The notes under the pieces were generated by a model, which worked only from the letters and a program-made list of their open reading frames with translations, ran no database searches and had not been told where the DNA came from. From IMG/VR virus record IMGVR_UViG_3300032516_000115, positions 1-30,850 of that record: 30,850 nt of DNA, one strand, 5' to 3'. The position numbers were made by a program, and so were the translations under genes. Shown one piece after another: positions 13,843 through 22,400 of the stretch. How positions within the stretch are numbered: position 1 is the stretch's first letter; each line of letters begins with the position of its first letter. The DNA comes from a virus.

Positions 13843-16800
13843 CTATCGAGTGACGCGCTCAGAATACCCATGCACCGCATACGAAAGACTCTGTATCAGC
13901 AGCGGTTCACATGCTTGTCTGTTGCTCAATATCGCCTTAATAAACGTCGACCGTGAAGCAAATAACGGGATGTAGGTCCTGATTATAAGCGAAGGATACG
14001 TCCCGTTCACAATCTGAATATTCCCGCTCGTCGCTGTCGATCCCCACTCAAAGAGTCCCCAAGGACCATCGCCCCAGCCCTCTATCGCGGTAGCCGTACT
14101 CTGCGTTACAAGCTGCGCCTGCCAATCGGTTATGCCCGATCCCCGTATCGATTCATTAGCAAAATCGATCAGAAGATCTGAGATCATGTTTTGCCTAAGG
14201 TGTAGCTGAAATTGGCTGAATTGCTTTTCCCGTCCGACCTGCCCAGCGTGAAACGGGGCGAAGGTCATATCGGAGGTGAAGCCTTGGTAAAAATTAACAG
14301 CATCGCCGGTGCCGGGTATTGTTGTTGCGGAAACAAAGGTCAGATCATAGCCGATCCCGTTCACGGCCACCGATGTAATCCTATTAATAAGCTGGTTATA
14401 AAGGACGACATCCCCCGGCAACGGGACGAAAATATTCCCGCTGACCATGACAGCGTAAACGGTGTTGGTTCCGGTAGCCTGAGCTGTTCCGACGGCGAAC
14501 TCGTTACTGTAGTCGACGAGATTAAATGATTTTCTTTGCCGAAGCACTTTCGTGTTTTCTTGACCTTGCACCGCGTAAATAGTCCCATCGGGGCCTAGGG
14601 CCATGGCTTGAAAGATGACATCGGTCGTGGTCCAGCTTTGATTGAGCACGTTAAACATGTAAGTGATGGGAGCAATACCGGAACGTTGGTCTGTTTGACA
14701 AAAATACCAAGTTCGGCCGGACTCGTAGCCGAAAGATGCAAAGACATCCACATTCACAAGGCCCACAATCGGCTGGATAGGATCATCGATACGCCTGCTT
14801 ATAATCTGTACTGAAGTCTCACTGATGCTAACCAGTCCCTGATTAGATAGGGCCATCACCGAGTTGTTGATCGTGTCAGCACCCTTGCTCGAGTCGACCA
14901 AGACCGTGCCGTCTATAATCGTGATCGAGAACTGATCGATCGTGTCGCCTGTCAGCTTAAAGATGCCATCTTCTTTTAGGATGATAACCGAATCACGAAG
15001 AGTGAAGATTCGTCTTATCGCTTTTTGCTTAGCGCCGGCCCGAAAGAAATTGACGATAGGCACTGCTTCAGGCTCGCCGATTTTACTTACAAAGATCGTA
15101 TCGGGTAGCACGTCGTTTTGCGACGATACTTGCACACCCGATAGAAATGAGGTCGGCAAAGGTGGAATAAATGGTTGCGGCGAGTTGGTCTGAAGTCTCA
15201 CGAAGAGATTAGTATTGGTGGCGTCGAAGGCCTTTAATTCTATCCTGATCTGGCCGGGATTGTCATCAAATGTTGAGGCGTAATTAGCGTACATGTAGGC
15301 GCTATTTCGGTTGATAGCTTTCACCAAAGCATAGGCGGTGTTCGCTACCTGAACCCCTACACTTGACGATGTTTGATCAGAAAAGAAGACCGGGAAAGTG
15401 CCGTTCGTGAGAAATGAAAAAGTAATCGCAGTGGCCGTGTTTCCCGTCGAAACTATCGTAAATGTATTAACGGTCGAGGCTGTAATCGTATATGTTCCAC
15501 GTGGAACACTTCCCGTAACAGCTTCAATGTCTACCGTCCAACCCGTTGATGCACCGTGGTTTGCGTAGGTTATAACTACGTTAGTGATGCCTGCAACACT
15601 AGTAGCAGCAGTAGTTTTATTACCTAACGCGGTACCTGAAACCGCTAGATAGCTTTCCTGGACTGAGTTATAGACAAATATTACGAAGTTCCCGCCTGCT
15701 ATCCCTGCAGGATTCACGAGGTTTAAAAACAGCCGCTGCTTAGTGCTTACGTTGGCATAGAGCATGTAGTTCTTATAGAGCTGGATATCCTGGGCCAAGG
15801 GAGGTCTTGCGTTCGCCTGCAGCTCGCCCTCCCGCGTGTTCGGATTGGTGTACAGCTGTGCGCCTAGTAGGCTAGAGTCCACCGTGTCGGTATAGAGGAT
15901 ATAGCCGAGGTCAAGGTCGGTTTGAGTCAGATTGACTTCTGCAGCTAGGGCGAAATCAGGGCTTGGAGATACGTCAGATCCGGCAGAGCTGGTAGTCCGA
16001 TAGACTTGATAAAACCACTCGAAAGTGGCGTCATTTATCTCCGATGGGATAGAAAATTCCAGCGTAGCCTGGCGGCTGAAAGTATAGTCTAGCGTTCCAC
16101 CTGTGGGGTTATTCACAACCTGGAATTGAAAGGTCAGAGCTGTAGGCGTAGCGCTCACGGTTTGAGTGCCGTTAGCATCGGTGTCCGAAGCATTAGTGAC
16201 GACGATTTGATCGCCTACGACCAAAAGATGAGGGCTTGTCGTGGTCACCGTAACAGTGAAAGGCGTAGGCCCAGTGGAACTGTAACTAAGTCCTGTCCCC
16301 GTAGGCCCAAAGCCGACGTAAGCTATGTCAGATGGAGAACTAAGGAGAAGATTTCCGTTCGCATCCCTTCGACCGAATAAGATCCTATAGCCAGTCTCGG
16401 AATTTGCAGGCAAAGGCCCCGCTGCCGTCCCCGTTTCCATAGCTTTCAGGTCGAGAGCAGGAGGAACGCCCGCTTTTTGCACGGTGGAATTATAAGCTTC
16501 CAGCCTGAAAATGCCGCTTCCAGTTGTGAAGTAAAGGTTATTATTCTGCTCGGCTGTTCGATAAGGATCGAGCGGGTTATAGCTTTCGCCCGTTAGAACC
16601 ACAGCGTTATATTGCGGAGAATAGTCCTCATCGGGAGAGATTTGATCAAAAGTATTGATATAGCGTACATCGTTTCCGATCATGATCAGATAATTCTGGT
16701 AGGTAACCATCGTTCTGATCGGATTATTGAGCGGAGACGTGTAATAGGTGTACCAACCATGGGTTTTAGACAATATCGCATCGCTTTGAATTTCGACGTT

Positions 16801-16896
16801 GCTGCAAACTTCCATAGCGCCGTCTGGGACGTCAAACGAGTTGGCTTGGAGGTATAGGCCAGAGAACTTTCTAATTTCTGGAAATGAGATAGGCAT
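13843..16896 (-). CDS. Large tail hub/stabilisation-like protein
   Basis: A 1017-aa protein started at ATG 16896, which overlaps the adaptor stop (TAATG) and has GGGAG upstream; a longer frame to 16923 lacks this. The N terminus (FPEIRKFSGLYLQANSFDVPDGAMEVCSNVEI) followed by repeated beta units (TMVTYQNYLIMIGNDVRYI; RTAEQNNNLYFTTGSGIFRL; IFTLRDSVIILKEDGIFKLTG) resembles beta-propeller tail proteins like the P22 stabilisation protein gp10, but about twice as long. Residues about 240-290 and 430-530 look like inserted Ig-like or jelly-roll domains. The in-frame parS-like site encodes part of GSVPRGTYTIT within one insert. Tail nozzle or hub is the best guess. Confidence 0.65.
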   Translation of the reverse strand: MPISFPEIRKFSGLYLQANSFDVPDGAMEVCSNVEIQSDAILSKTHGWYTYYTSPLNNPIRTMVTYQNYLIMIGNDVRYINTFDQISPDEDYSPQYNAVVLTGESYNPLDPYRTAEQNNNLYFTTGSGIFRLEAYNSTVQKAGVPPALDLKAMETGTAAGPLPANSETGYRILFGRRDANGNLLLSSPSDIAYVGFGPTGTGLSYSSTGPTPFTVTVTTTSPHLLVVGDQIVVTNASDTDANGTQTVSATPTALTFQFQVVNNPTGGTLDYTFSRQATLEFSIPSEINDATFEWFYQVYRTTSSAGSDVSPSPDFALAAEVNLTQTDLDLGYILYTDTVDSSLLGAQLYTNPNTREGELQANARPPLAQDIQLYKNYMLYANVSTKQRLFLNLVNPAGIAGGNFVIFVYNSVQESYLAVSGTALGNKTTAATSVAGITNVVITYANHGASTGWTVDIEAVTGSVPRGTYTITASTVNTFTIVSTGNTATAITFSFLTNGTFPVFFSDQTSSSVGVQVANTAYALVKAINRNSAYMYANYASTFDDNPGQIRIELKAFDATNTNLFVRLQTNSPQPFIPPLPTSFLSGVQVSSQNDVLPDTIFVSKIGEPEAVPIVNFFRAGAKQKAIRRIFTLRDSVIILKEDGIFKLTGDTIDQFSITIIDGTVLVDSSKGADTINNSVMALSNQGLVSISETSVQIISRRIDDPIQPIVGLVNVDVFASFGYESGRTWYFCQTDQRSGIAPITYMFNVLNQSWTTTDVIFQAMALGPDGTIYAVQGQENTKVLRQRKSFNLVDYSNEFAVGTAQATGTNTVYAVMVSGNIFVPLPGDVVLYNQLINRITSVAVNGIGYDLTFVSATTIPGTGDAVNFYQGFTSDMTFAPFHAGQVGREKQFSQFQLHLRQNMISDLLIDFANESIRGSGITDWQAQLVTQSTATAIEGWGDGPWGLFEWGSTATSGNIQIVNGTYPSLIIRTYIPLFASRSTFIKAILSNRQACEPLLIQSLSYAVHGYSERVTR
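15493..15508. promoter_or_regulatory. parS-like centromere site 3, inside a coding sequence
   Basis: A second perfect copy of TGTTCCACGTGGAACA, identical to site 1, lies 6.4 kb from the pair. It is embedded in frame in the 1017-aa hub gene, where the minus strand reads codons for S-V-P-R-G-T-Y. It is not followed by a T tract, which argues against a terminator role for this sequence class. Confidence 0.75.
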
Positions 16897-17837
16897 TAAA
16901 CGCTCCCCCCCCAGATTCCCCATAACCCTCTTCGTGGACCGCCTACAAACCCATAGTCATTGATGATCGGAGTCGACTCACCTTCAACCCTAGGCTCGAG
17001 CAGGAGCTTTAAGTTCTTATCCTGAAGATCCCGCGTCTCTTTCAAAGCATCCCGCCCTTCAAAGTCGCCGATAGCCTGCAGGACTTCCATCGCCGTAAGC
17101 GTGACAAGGTATGGCTCAGCAGGGTCCGGAATTTGGACTATGGGGGCAGTTTGAGCAATAGATAGGTAATCGCCCACAGCAATATCGGTAGGCACTTGGC
17201 CCAAAGCAAAGGATAAAGTAGTGCCAGCAATAGCTGTAATAACTCGGTCAATCGCATAGCTACTATTCCCGCTCACGCCTTGAATGAAATCGACCGTAGA
17301 ATTTACAAAGATCGTCGCCGGTACACTCGACACGACGACATCATCGGTTATAGGTCCGAAAGTAAAAGAGACCACGGTGCAAGCGTCAGAGACAGGCACA
17401 AGCTTTCCAGGCCCGAGGAACCACCATAGTTGAAGGCTATAGCCATCGGCCTGAGGAACGGGAACCACGACGATCTTGTCCCCGTAAAAGTAAAAGCCGA
17501 ACGGAGTACCCGAGGCACGGTAGAACTGCTCTCTTTCCACGGCGATCTTGGGAAAGTCCGCCCTTCCCCCAGACGGGGAAACTACTTTCACCTCACGGAG
17601 TTTACGACCTAAAGCACGCGGAGGAATGCCGTATTCATTCACCCACGAAAGGATAGGCACAAGCGAACGCGTGACAAAAAACTCCTGCTGCAGTGAGTCG
17701 ATCACTGGCACGAGCGTGTCTTGCATCTTTCGATTGCCAAAAGCTAATAGGTCGGCATTCGTAAACCGAGTTTGATTGCTCGGAATCGTAATAAGCCTTT
17801 TCACATCGGCTAAAAACTCGTCTGTGGTAATTGTCAT
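16896..17837 (-). CDS. Head-to-tail adaptor-like protein
   Basis: A 313-aa protein. The N-terminal helical part (TTDEFLADVKRLITIPSNQTRFTNADLLAFGNRKMQDTLVPVI) is characteristic of connector/adaptor proteins that sit below the portal in podoviruses. A beta-rich part follows, with a Pro/Gly-rich patch (LWWFLGPGKLVPVSD). The C-terminal helix (YLVTLTAMEVLQAIGDFEGRDALKETRDLQDKNLKLLLEP) is also typical. It lies directly before the hub gene, consistent with forming the tail junction. A ribosome site of AAGGG type precedes ATG. The family is inferred by pattern, and a tail tubular protein A role is the main alternative. Confidence 0.6.
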   Translation of the reverse strand: MTITTDEFLADVKRLITIPSNQTRFTNADLLAFGNRKMQDTLVPVIDSLQQEFFVTRSLVPILSWVNEYGIPPRALGRKLREVKVVSPSGGRADFPKIAVEREQFYRASGTPFGFYFYGDKIVVVPVPQADGYSLQLWWFLGPGKLVPVSDACTVVSFTFGPITDDVVVSSVPATIFVNSTVDFIQGVSGNSSYAIDRVITAIAGTTLSFALGQVPTDIAVGDYLSIAQTAPIVQIPDPAEPYLVTLTAMEVLQAIGDFEGRDALKETRDLQDKNLKLLLEPRVEGESTPIINDYGFVGGPRRGLWGIWGGSV

Positions 17838-17840
17838 AAA

Positions 17841-18278
17841 TTACCCTTTTTTGATGGGTTTTCCTGACATTTTACCTTTTGTACCGATCGAAATCATGAC
17901 CGCAGTTTTGCCGCCAAGATTTTTCTTCTTGTTGGTCATAAATTCTTTTTGTTCTTCTCGCCAATCGCCTGGCTTGAAGTTTCCTTCGGCTAAAGCTTCA
18001 GAAACAGGCTCATCCATTTCCTCTTGCGAGGAGTCGCTCTCTTCGCTCGAAACATCGGAAGGATGCGCGCTCTCGAGGTCGCTCATTCCGGATTCTTCGG
18101 CTTCGTCGACTTTTCTGGACAGTCCTGGCCTTTGCGCGAGCCGAGATATACCCTCAGCATCATCAGGATTATCTCCGTCATCTTCTCCCACATGAGATTT
18201 CCCCCTCTCATGCCTCAGAGACTGCTTTTTCTTCATGAGCGTGTCTCTTAAGGCCGCTCGCATGGCTGATTTTATCAT
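17841..18278 (-). CDS. Acidic disordered protein of unknown function
   Basis: A 145-aa protein with a basic N terminus (MRAALRDTLMKKKQSLRHERGK), an acidic Ser/Glu/Asp-rich middle (residues about 30-95) and a basic C terminus (MTNKKKNLGGKTAVMISIG). GGGAGGG upstream of ATG 18278 is a strong ribosome site. It stands between the fibre genes and the adaptor with 3 bases to the next start. The composition suggests a flexible linker, assembly or scaffolding factor. I recognise no family. Confidence 0.55.
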   Translation of the reverse strand: MIKSAMRAALRDTLMKKKQSLRHERGKSHVGEDDGDNPDDAEGISRLAQRPGLSRKVDEAEESGMSDLESAHPSDVSSEESDSSQEEMDEPVSEALAEGNFKPGDWREEQKEFMTNKKKNLGGKTAVMISIGTKGKMSGKPIKKG

Positions 18279-18311
18279 TTTAGCACCCTCCCGAGGTGTA
18301 CGCCAGTTTGA

Positions 18312-19049
18312 TTACAAGACGGTGTACGAAAAGGTCCATGTCGCGAGGCTTGAAGCCGTGGCTGTAGAGTTAAATCCGATCTCAGCTCGATCGTTCGTCA
18401 CGTCCGCTATCACGGTGCAAGGAGAATATGCTGTACCCGATGCCGCAGCTCGATTTGCGTTACCGGCGAGATCGGTAGTAGCTGCAAGGTTGCTTGCGAC
18501 TGGAAGAGATACATAGAAAATAGATGCTGTGTTAGCTGCCGAAGTCGTTACAACTGCGGATTGCCCCGAGACGTAAACCGTGTTTCCAACTCTTTGATAA
18601 GTCGCAGGCAAAGCCGAAGCGGATACAACGTTAGTGCCCACGGTCATGGTCGGTGTATACGTTCCGCCCAAGGTTTGCGTGATCGATTGATCTCGTGATA
18701 CTTCCCGCCAGATAGCGGAGAGCTGATCCCACTGAAGCTCGAGATAATCGTTGACGCTCGCTGTCCATGTGCCGCTCGTAAGGAGCACGTTACCCGTGCT
18801 GAGGAGCTCGCACTTAAACGTTGATCCGCCCACAAGACAAATGTGCAAAATCTGCCCATCCACCGAGCCATTGGTAAGGGAGAAAGTTCGGCTTGTCGCC
18901 GTAGCGTTGTCGGATGTCAGCCGAAGAAAGGGAAGACGCCCAGGATTTACAACGGTGTTATCTGCCGAGAGCGTGACGTTAGTCACCGCTTCGCCCAAAG
19001 CCATACCAGGATAGATGTTGCCTGTTCGGAAAGATTCGCCTACGCCCAT
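18312..19049 (-). CDS. Fibre- or spike-like beta-rich protein
   Basis: A 245-aa protein rich in Thr, Ser, Ala, Val and Asn. It has repeated beta-strand patterns (VTLSADNTVVNPGRLPFLRL; GQILHICLVGGSTFKCELLSTGNVLLTSGTW). The segment YLELQWDQLSAIWREVSRD is characteristic of phage fibre domains that build triple beta-helices. The C-terminal half (GTYTPTMTVGTNVVSASALPATYQRVGNTVYVSGQSAVV) closely resembles receptor-binding tips in phage fibres. It lies next to the main fibre and the S74 chaperone gene. An AAGGAC ribosome site precedes ATG. Likely adsorption apparatus. Confidence 0.65.
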   Translation of the reverse strand: MGVGESFRTGNIYPGMALGEAVTNVTLSADNTVVNPGRLPFLRLTSDNATATSRTFSLTNGSVDGQILHICLVGGSTFKCELLSTGNVLLTSGTWTASVNDYLELQWDQLSAIWREVSRDQSITQTLGGTYTPTMTVGTNVVSASALPATYQRVGNTVYVSGQSAVVTTSAANTASIFYVSLPVASNLAATTDLAGNANRAAASGTAYSPCTVIADVTNDRAEIGFNSTATASSLATWTFSYTVL

Positions 19050-19050
19050 G

Positions 19051-19470
19051 TTACAGTCCTTTCAATTCATCGATTTGTGATTGCAATTCTTTTATTGCGC
19101 CGACCAAATAAGGTACGAGCACACTTAAATCAATTTCCCAAGGTTGGCCATGTTCAGGCAAAGGATCGACTCCGTTGTCTGTGTTCATCGTGTAGTCAGG
19201 AAAGACATTGATGTATTCCTGCGCTATAAAACCCGATAAAATCTGTTCAGGAGCTGAGGAAAAACGAAAATTTACGGGCCTCAGACCTTGCAACGTTTCA
19301 ACGCAGTCGGGCAGATTTACGACGTCGGTTTTTATCCGCGCATCGCTCTTATGCTTGAAATACTCGATCTGCTGCAGGCGATCTTCGGCAGCTTTCTTGC
19401 TGGCAAACACACCGAGAATCTTTCCTGATTCTGATTTTATAAACCATTTTTTACCGTCTTTTACGATCAT
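19051..19470 (-). CDS. Stand-alone S74-type intramolecular chaperone domain
   Basis: A 139-aa protein. Residues about 1-40 are a small beta-alpha module (KKWFIKSESGKILGVFASKKAAEDRLQQIEYFKH) seen in various phage proteins. Residues 42-139 match the peptidase S74 chaperone domain: S42-D-A-R-I-K47 with the catalytic Ser and Lys positions, VETLQGLRPVNFRF, SGFIAQEYINVFPDY, and the final helix SVLVPYLVGAIKELQSQIDELKGL. S74 domains usually sit at the C terminus of fibres, assist trimer folding and cut themselves off. Here it is a separate gene starting one base after the fibre stop, with almost no ribosome site, so it is probably translated by coupling to the fibre gene. Confidence 0.8.
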   Translation of the reverse strand: MIVKDGKKWFIKSESGKILGVFASKKAAEDRLQQIEYFKHKSDARIKTDVVNLPDCVETLQGLRPVNFRFSSAPEQILSGFIAQEYINVFPDYTMNTDNGVDPLPEHGQPWEIDLSVLVPYLVGAIKELQSQIDELKGL

Positions 19471-19471
19471 A

Positions 19472-22400
19472 TTATGCCCATGAAGGTCGTGATTCGAGTT
19501 CGACGTCGCCGGACCAAATAACTCCAGTACAAGTCGTCGAAGAGGCGCAACTAAGGCTTAAGTTTCCAGTATTAGGGCCGACATATGTTCCAAGTATTGC
19601 ACCCGAACCACCGGCTAGCATTAGTCCAGATATTGCCTGAGAATAGTTGGCTATATTCTTAAACGTGACGCCAGTAATGGCTGCTGAAACGCTTGTTAGT
19701 GTTGCTGAAGTAAACGTTCCAAATACATTAAACTTCAGCCGATGGTTGCCATCTTGATCCTGGTAGTAGATACCGGAAGCCCGCTGCGTGGCCCAACCAG
19801 CCTGCCCGCTAGTAACTGTCATTTGAAAAGTGCCTTTGGTCGGAGCCACAAGGCCGAATGCGTTGGTGTTGGCTACGCCAAAGCCTACGGGGGAAGATGG
19901 AGTAAGAATCTTAAGTCGCCAAAACCATCCGTTCGTCCAATCATGATAGGCAGAAGCATCACCGCGAGACCACGCCCGCTTCATAAACTTTACGTCAATA
20001 TCCGTGGTACTTCCGCTTACTCTCGATAATGCTACTCCTGCATCGTCAGCTACTGCCGTAGCACGGAAGACATATGGAGAAATATTTAAGCTACCAGTTG
20101 ATTGAAATACATCGACAGGCTGCCATACGGCTGTGGATGTCTCTTGAAATTCCAAGATGATTTGGTCAGTGACTTGAATCGGATATTGCGCCCGCACCCG
20201 CTGAGTAAAATTCGCTGCTGCAGCACCCGTGATTGCTGCACCTGCTGGACCATACTGAAATGCCGTTGTGTTAGTTGTTCCCCAAGCTGTGCTGTTGCTT
20301 AAATATTGAACCTGCGCGCCCGCGCCGAGGTTCAGCGTGGCCGTGGCTTCGTTGATGGGGAGCGTGAAATCAAAATAGAAGACCGTACCCGAGGAAAGAT
20401 CGCTTTCTATTAGGTTTGCTCCGCCTTGCTTACGGAAAATGATGGTTGAAGTCGTCCCATACGTAGGCATAAGCAATGTGTTGCTTGGTGCTGATGTTGC
20501 CCATGTAGCCGATCCAAATCCATCTCGCACTGATGCAGAAGCCAAAGCTGTCGTATTTATCGTGTAACCTGAGGGAAGGTTAAATGTTACATTGTTTGCT
20601 GTTGAAGTTGTCGCCGTCCCACCTCCCCAGATACCTCGAAAGCGAACACTGCTCCCAATTTGCTCAATGGTTAATGAGTTTGTTGTTGGCGATGCAATAG
20701 CGGCGTTGGTAAACATGGTATATGCCGTTACTGAACTAACTCGGCTAATACCAGCCCCCTGCGCAGGAGGATTCGGCGTAAAGGTCACGGCGTTGAGATA
20801 GAGCGGTGTCGTGCCGGCAGCTGTCCTAGCGACGATCCGAAGCTCCATATACTGCGTACCTGAAGCCCCTGCTAGGCCGTTGGTTTGAAAGTTTGTTGTC
20901 CCAGTCGGAATAGAGGACGTCGGAAGAGTGATTTGAACATAGCTTCCGCCGTAGTTAGACGCCGTATTTGTGTAAAGCTGAAGTTCATAGCCGCCCGCCG
21001 TTGCCGTGGTAGCTTGAGACCATAGGATACCGCACAAAAAGCTGTAGTCGGCTTGATCCATCGTCCATCGATAGTAAGCGTAGTCTGTGTTTCCAGACAC
21101 GCGCGTAATCTTTATTGCGGTAGTTTGAGTGATGTTGTCAGGTAAATTTCCGGCTGTAGTTTCGTTACCTATCGTGATTCCTGCGCCTGAAACAGCCCAT
21201 CCCTCGGCCATATTCGACGAGGTGATATAGTTCTTGACGCCAGAACCGCTAGAGGCAGCGCCCGAGTTACTACCGTAGGTTGCCTGCCAGCTCGCAGCCG
21301 TGGTACCCGAAGTGAGGACACAGGTGAGGTGCAGCATGGTGTTGGCAGCCATGGCCTGGATCACGTTCGCGCCCGAACTATTGACGGTAACTGTACCTGT
21401 CGAACTATTGACGATCATGAATTGCTGGCCGAGAACCAAAGTCGATGTAACAGGCATCACGACGGTTTGAGTGCTCGTTCCCGTGAAATACTGCAGATAG
21501 TTCGAAGCAACGGTTAGAGTCGTCGTGCCTGCAGCTGTAGCCGTTGTCGAATAACCCTGGATGTGGTTTTTAGCCGACAAATTGCTGTTCGCGTCCCAAC
21601 CGGCGAATGATGAAGCAGTAGGAGTCGTGGTTACAGACGTGACCGAAGTTCCGCCCGATGTGATCGGCAGCGTCCCAGTGACACCCGTATTGAGCGGCAA
21701 TCCTGTCGCATTCGTTAAAACGAGCGCAGACGGGGTTCCAAGGGCCGGAGTCGTAAGAGTAGGGCTTGAGCTGTAAACAAGGTTCACTGTCCCTGTGCGC
21801 CCGCTAGCGATATCGAGAAGGGCAAGCTGAGTGCTCGTGGTCGAGGATGTTGCTATCGCACTGTTAGTGTTGGTAGTGAGAGCTCTCGACGCTGTCGTAA
21901 AGGCTGTTCCCTTCACCCCTTGCGCGTCTATTTCGAGGTATTTAGTGGCACCAGTCGTGTCGGTCACGCTGAATAGATCGACACCGATCGGAGCCGCGTT
22001 ATCGCGAATCCCGAACGTGCCGATTGTGGATGAGAGCGTGAGGAGAGGCGCCACGGAAATATCGTAGGCGGTCTGTAGCGTAGTTGTAGCGATGGCTCCG
22101 CCGCTAGATCCTGAATCAAATCGTGCAGCGTTCAGAAGGGAAGCCGTAGCAGCGTTGAGCGCTACGCAGTTTTTTTGCACAACGATATAACCGATGAGAA
22201 TGGCGAAGCCGGCAATTCCTGGATCGATAACAAAGGATTCCGTGCTGATCGCGGCGATAGCGTTTGCAAGACTCGAATAGGTATTCTGGCCGTATTGGAT
22301 GCGGACATTGTTACTCGGAAAGAGAAATACCCGCTGAATCGTCGAGGTCGCTACTGCGCCTGGAACCGGTGTAATCACGCCGCCTACATCATAGTTGGTC

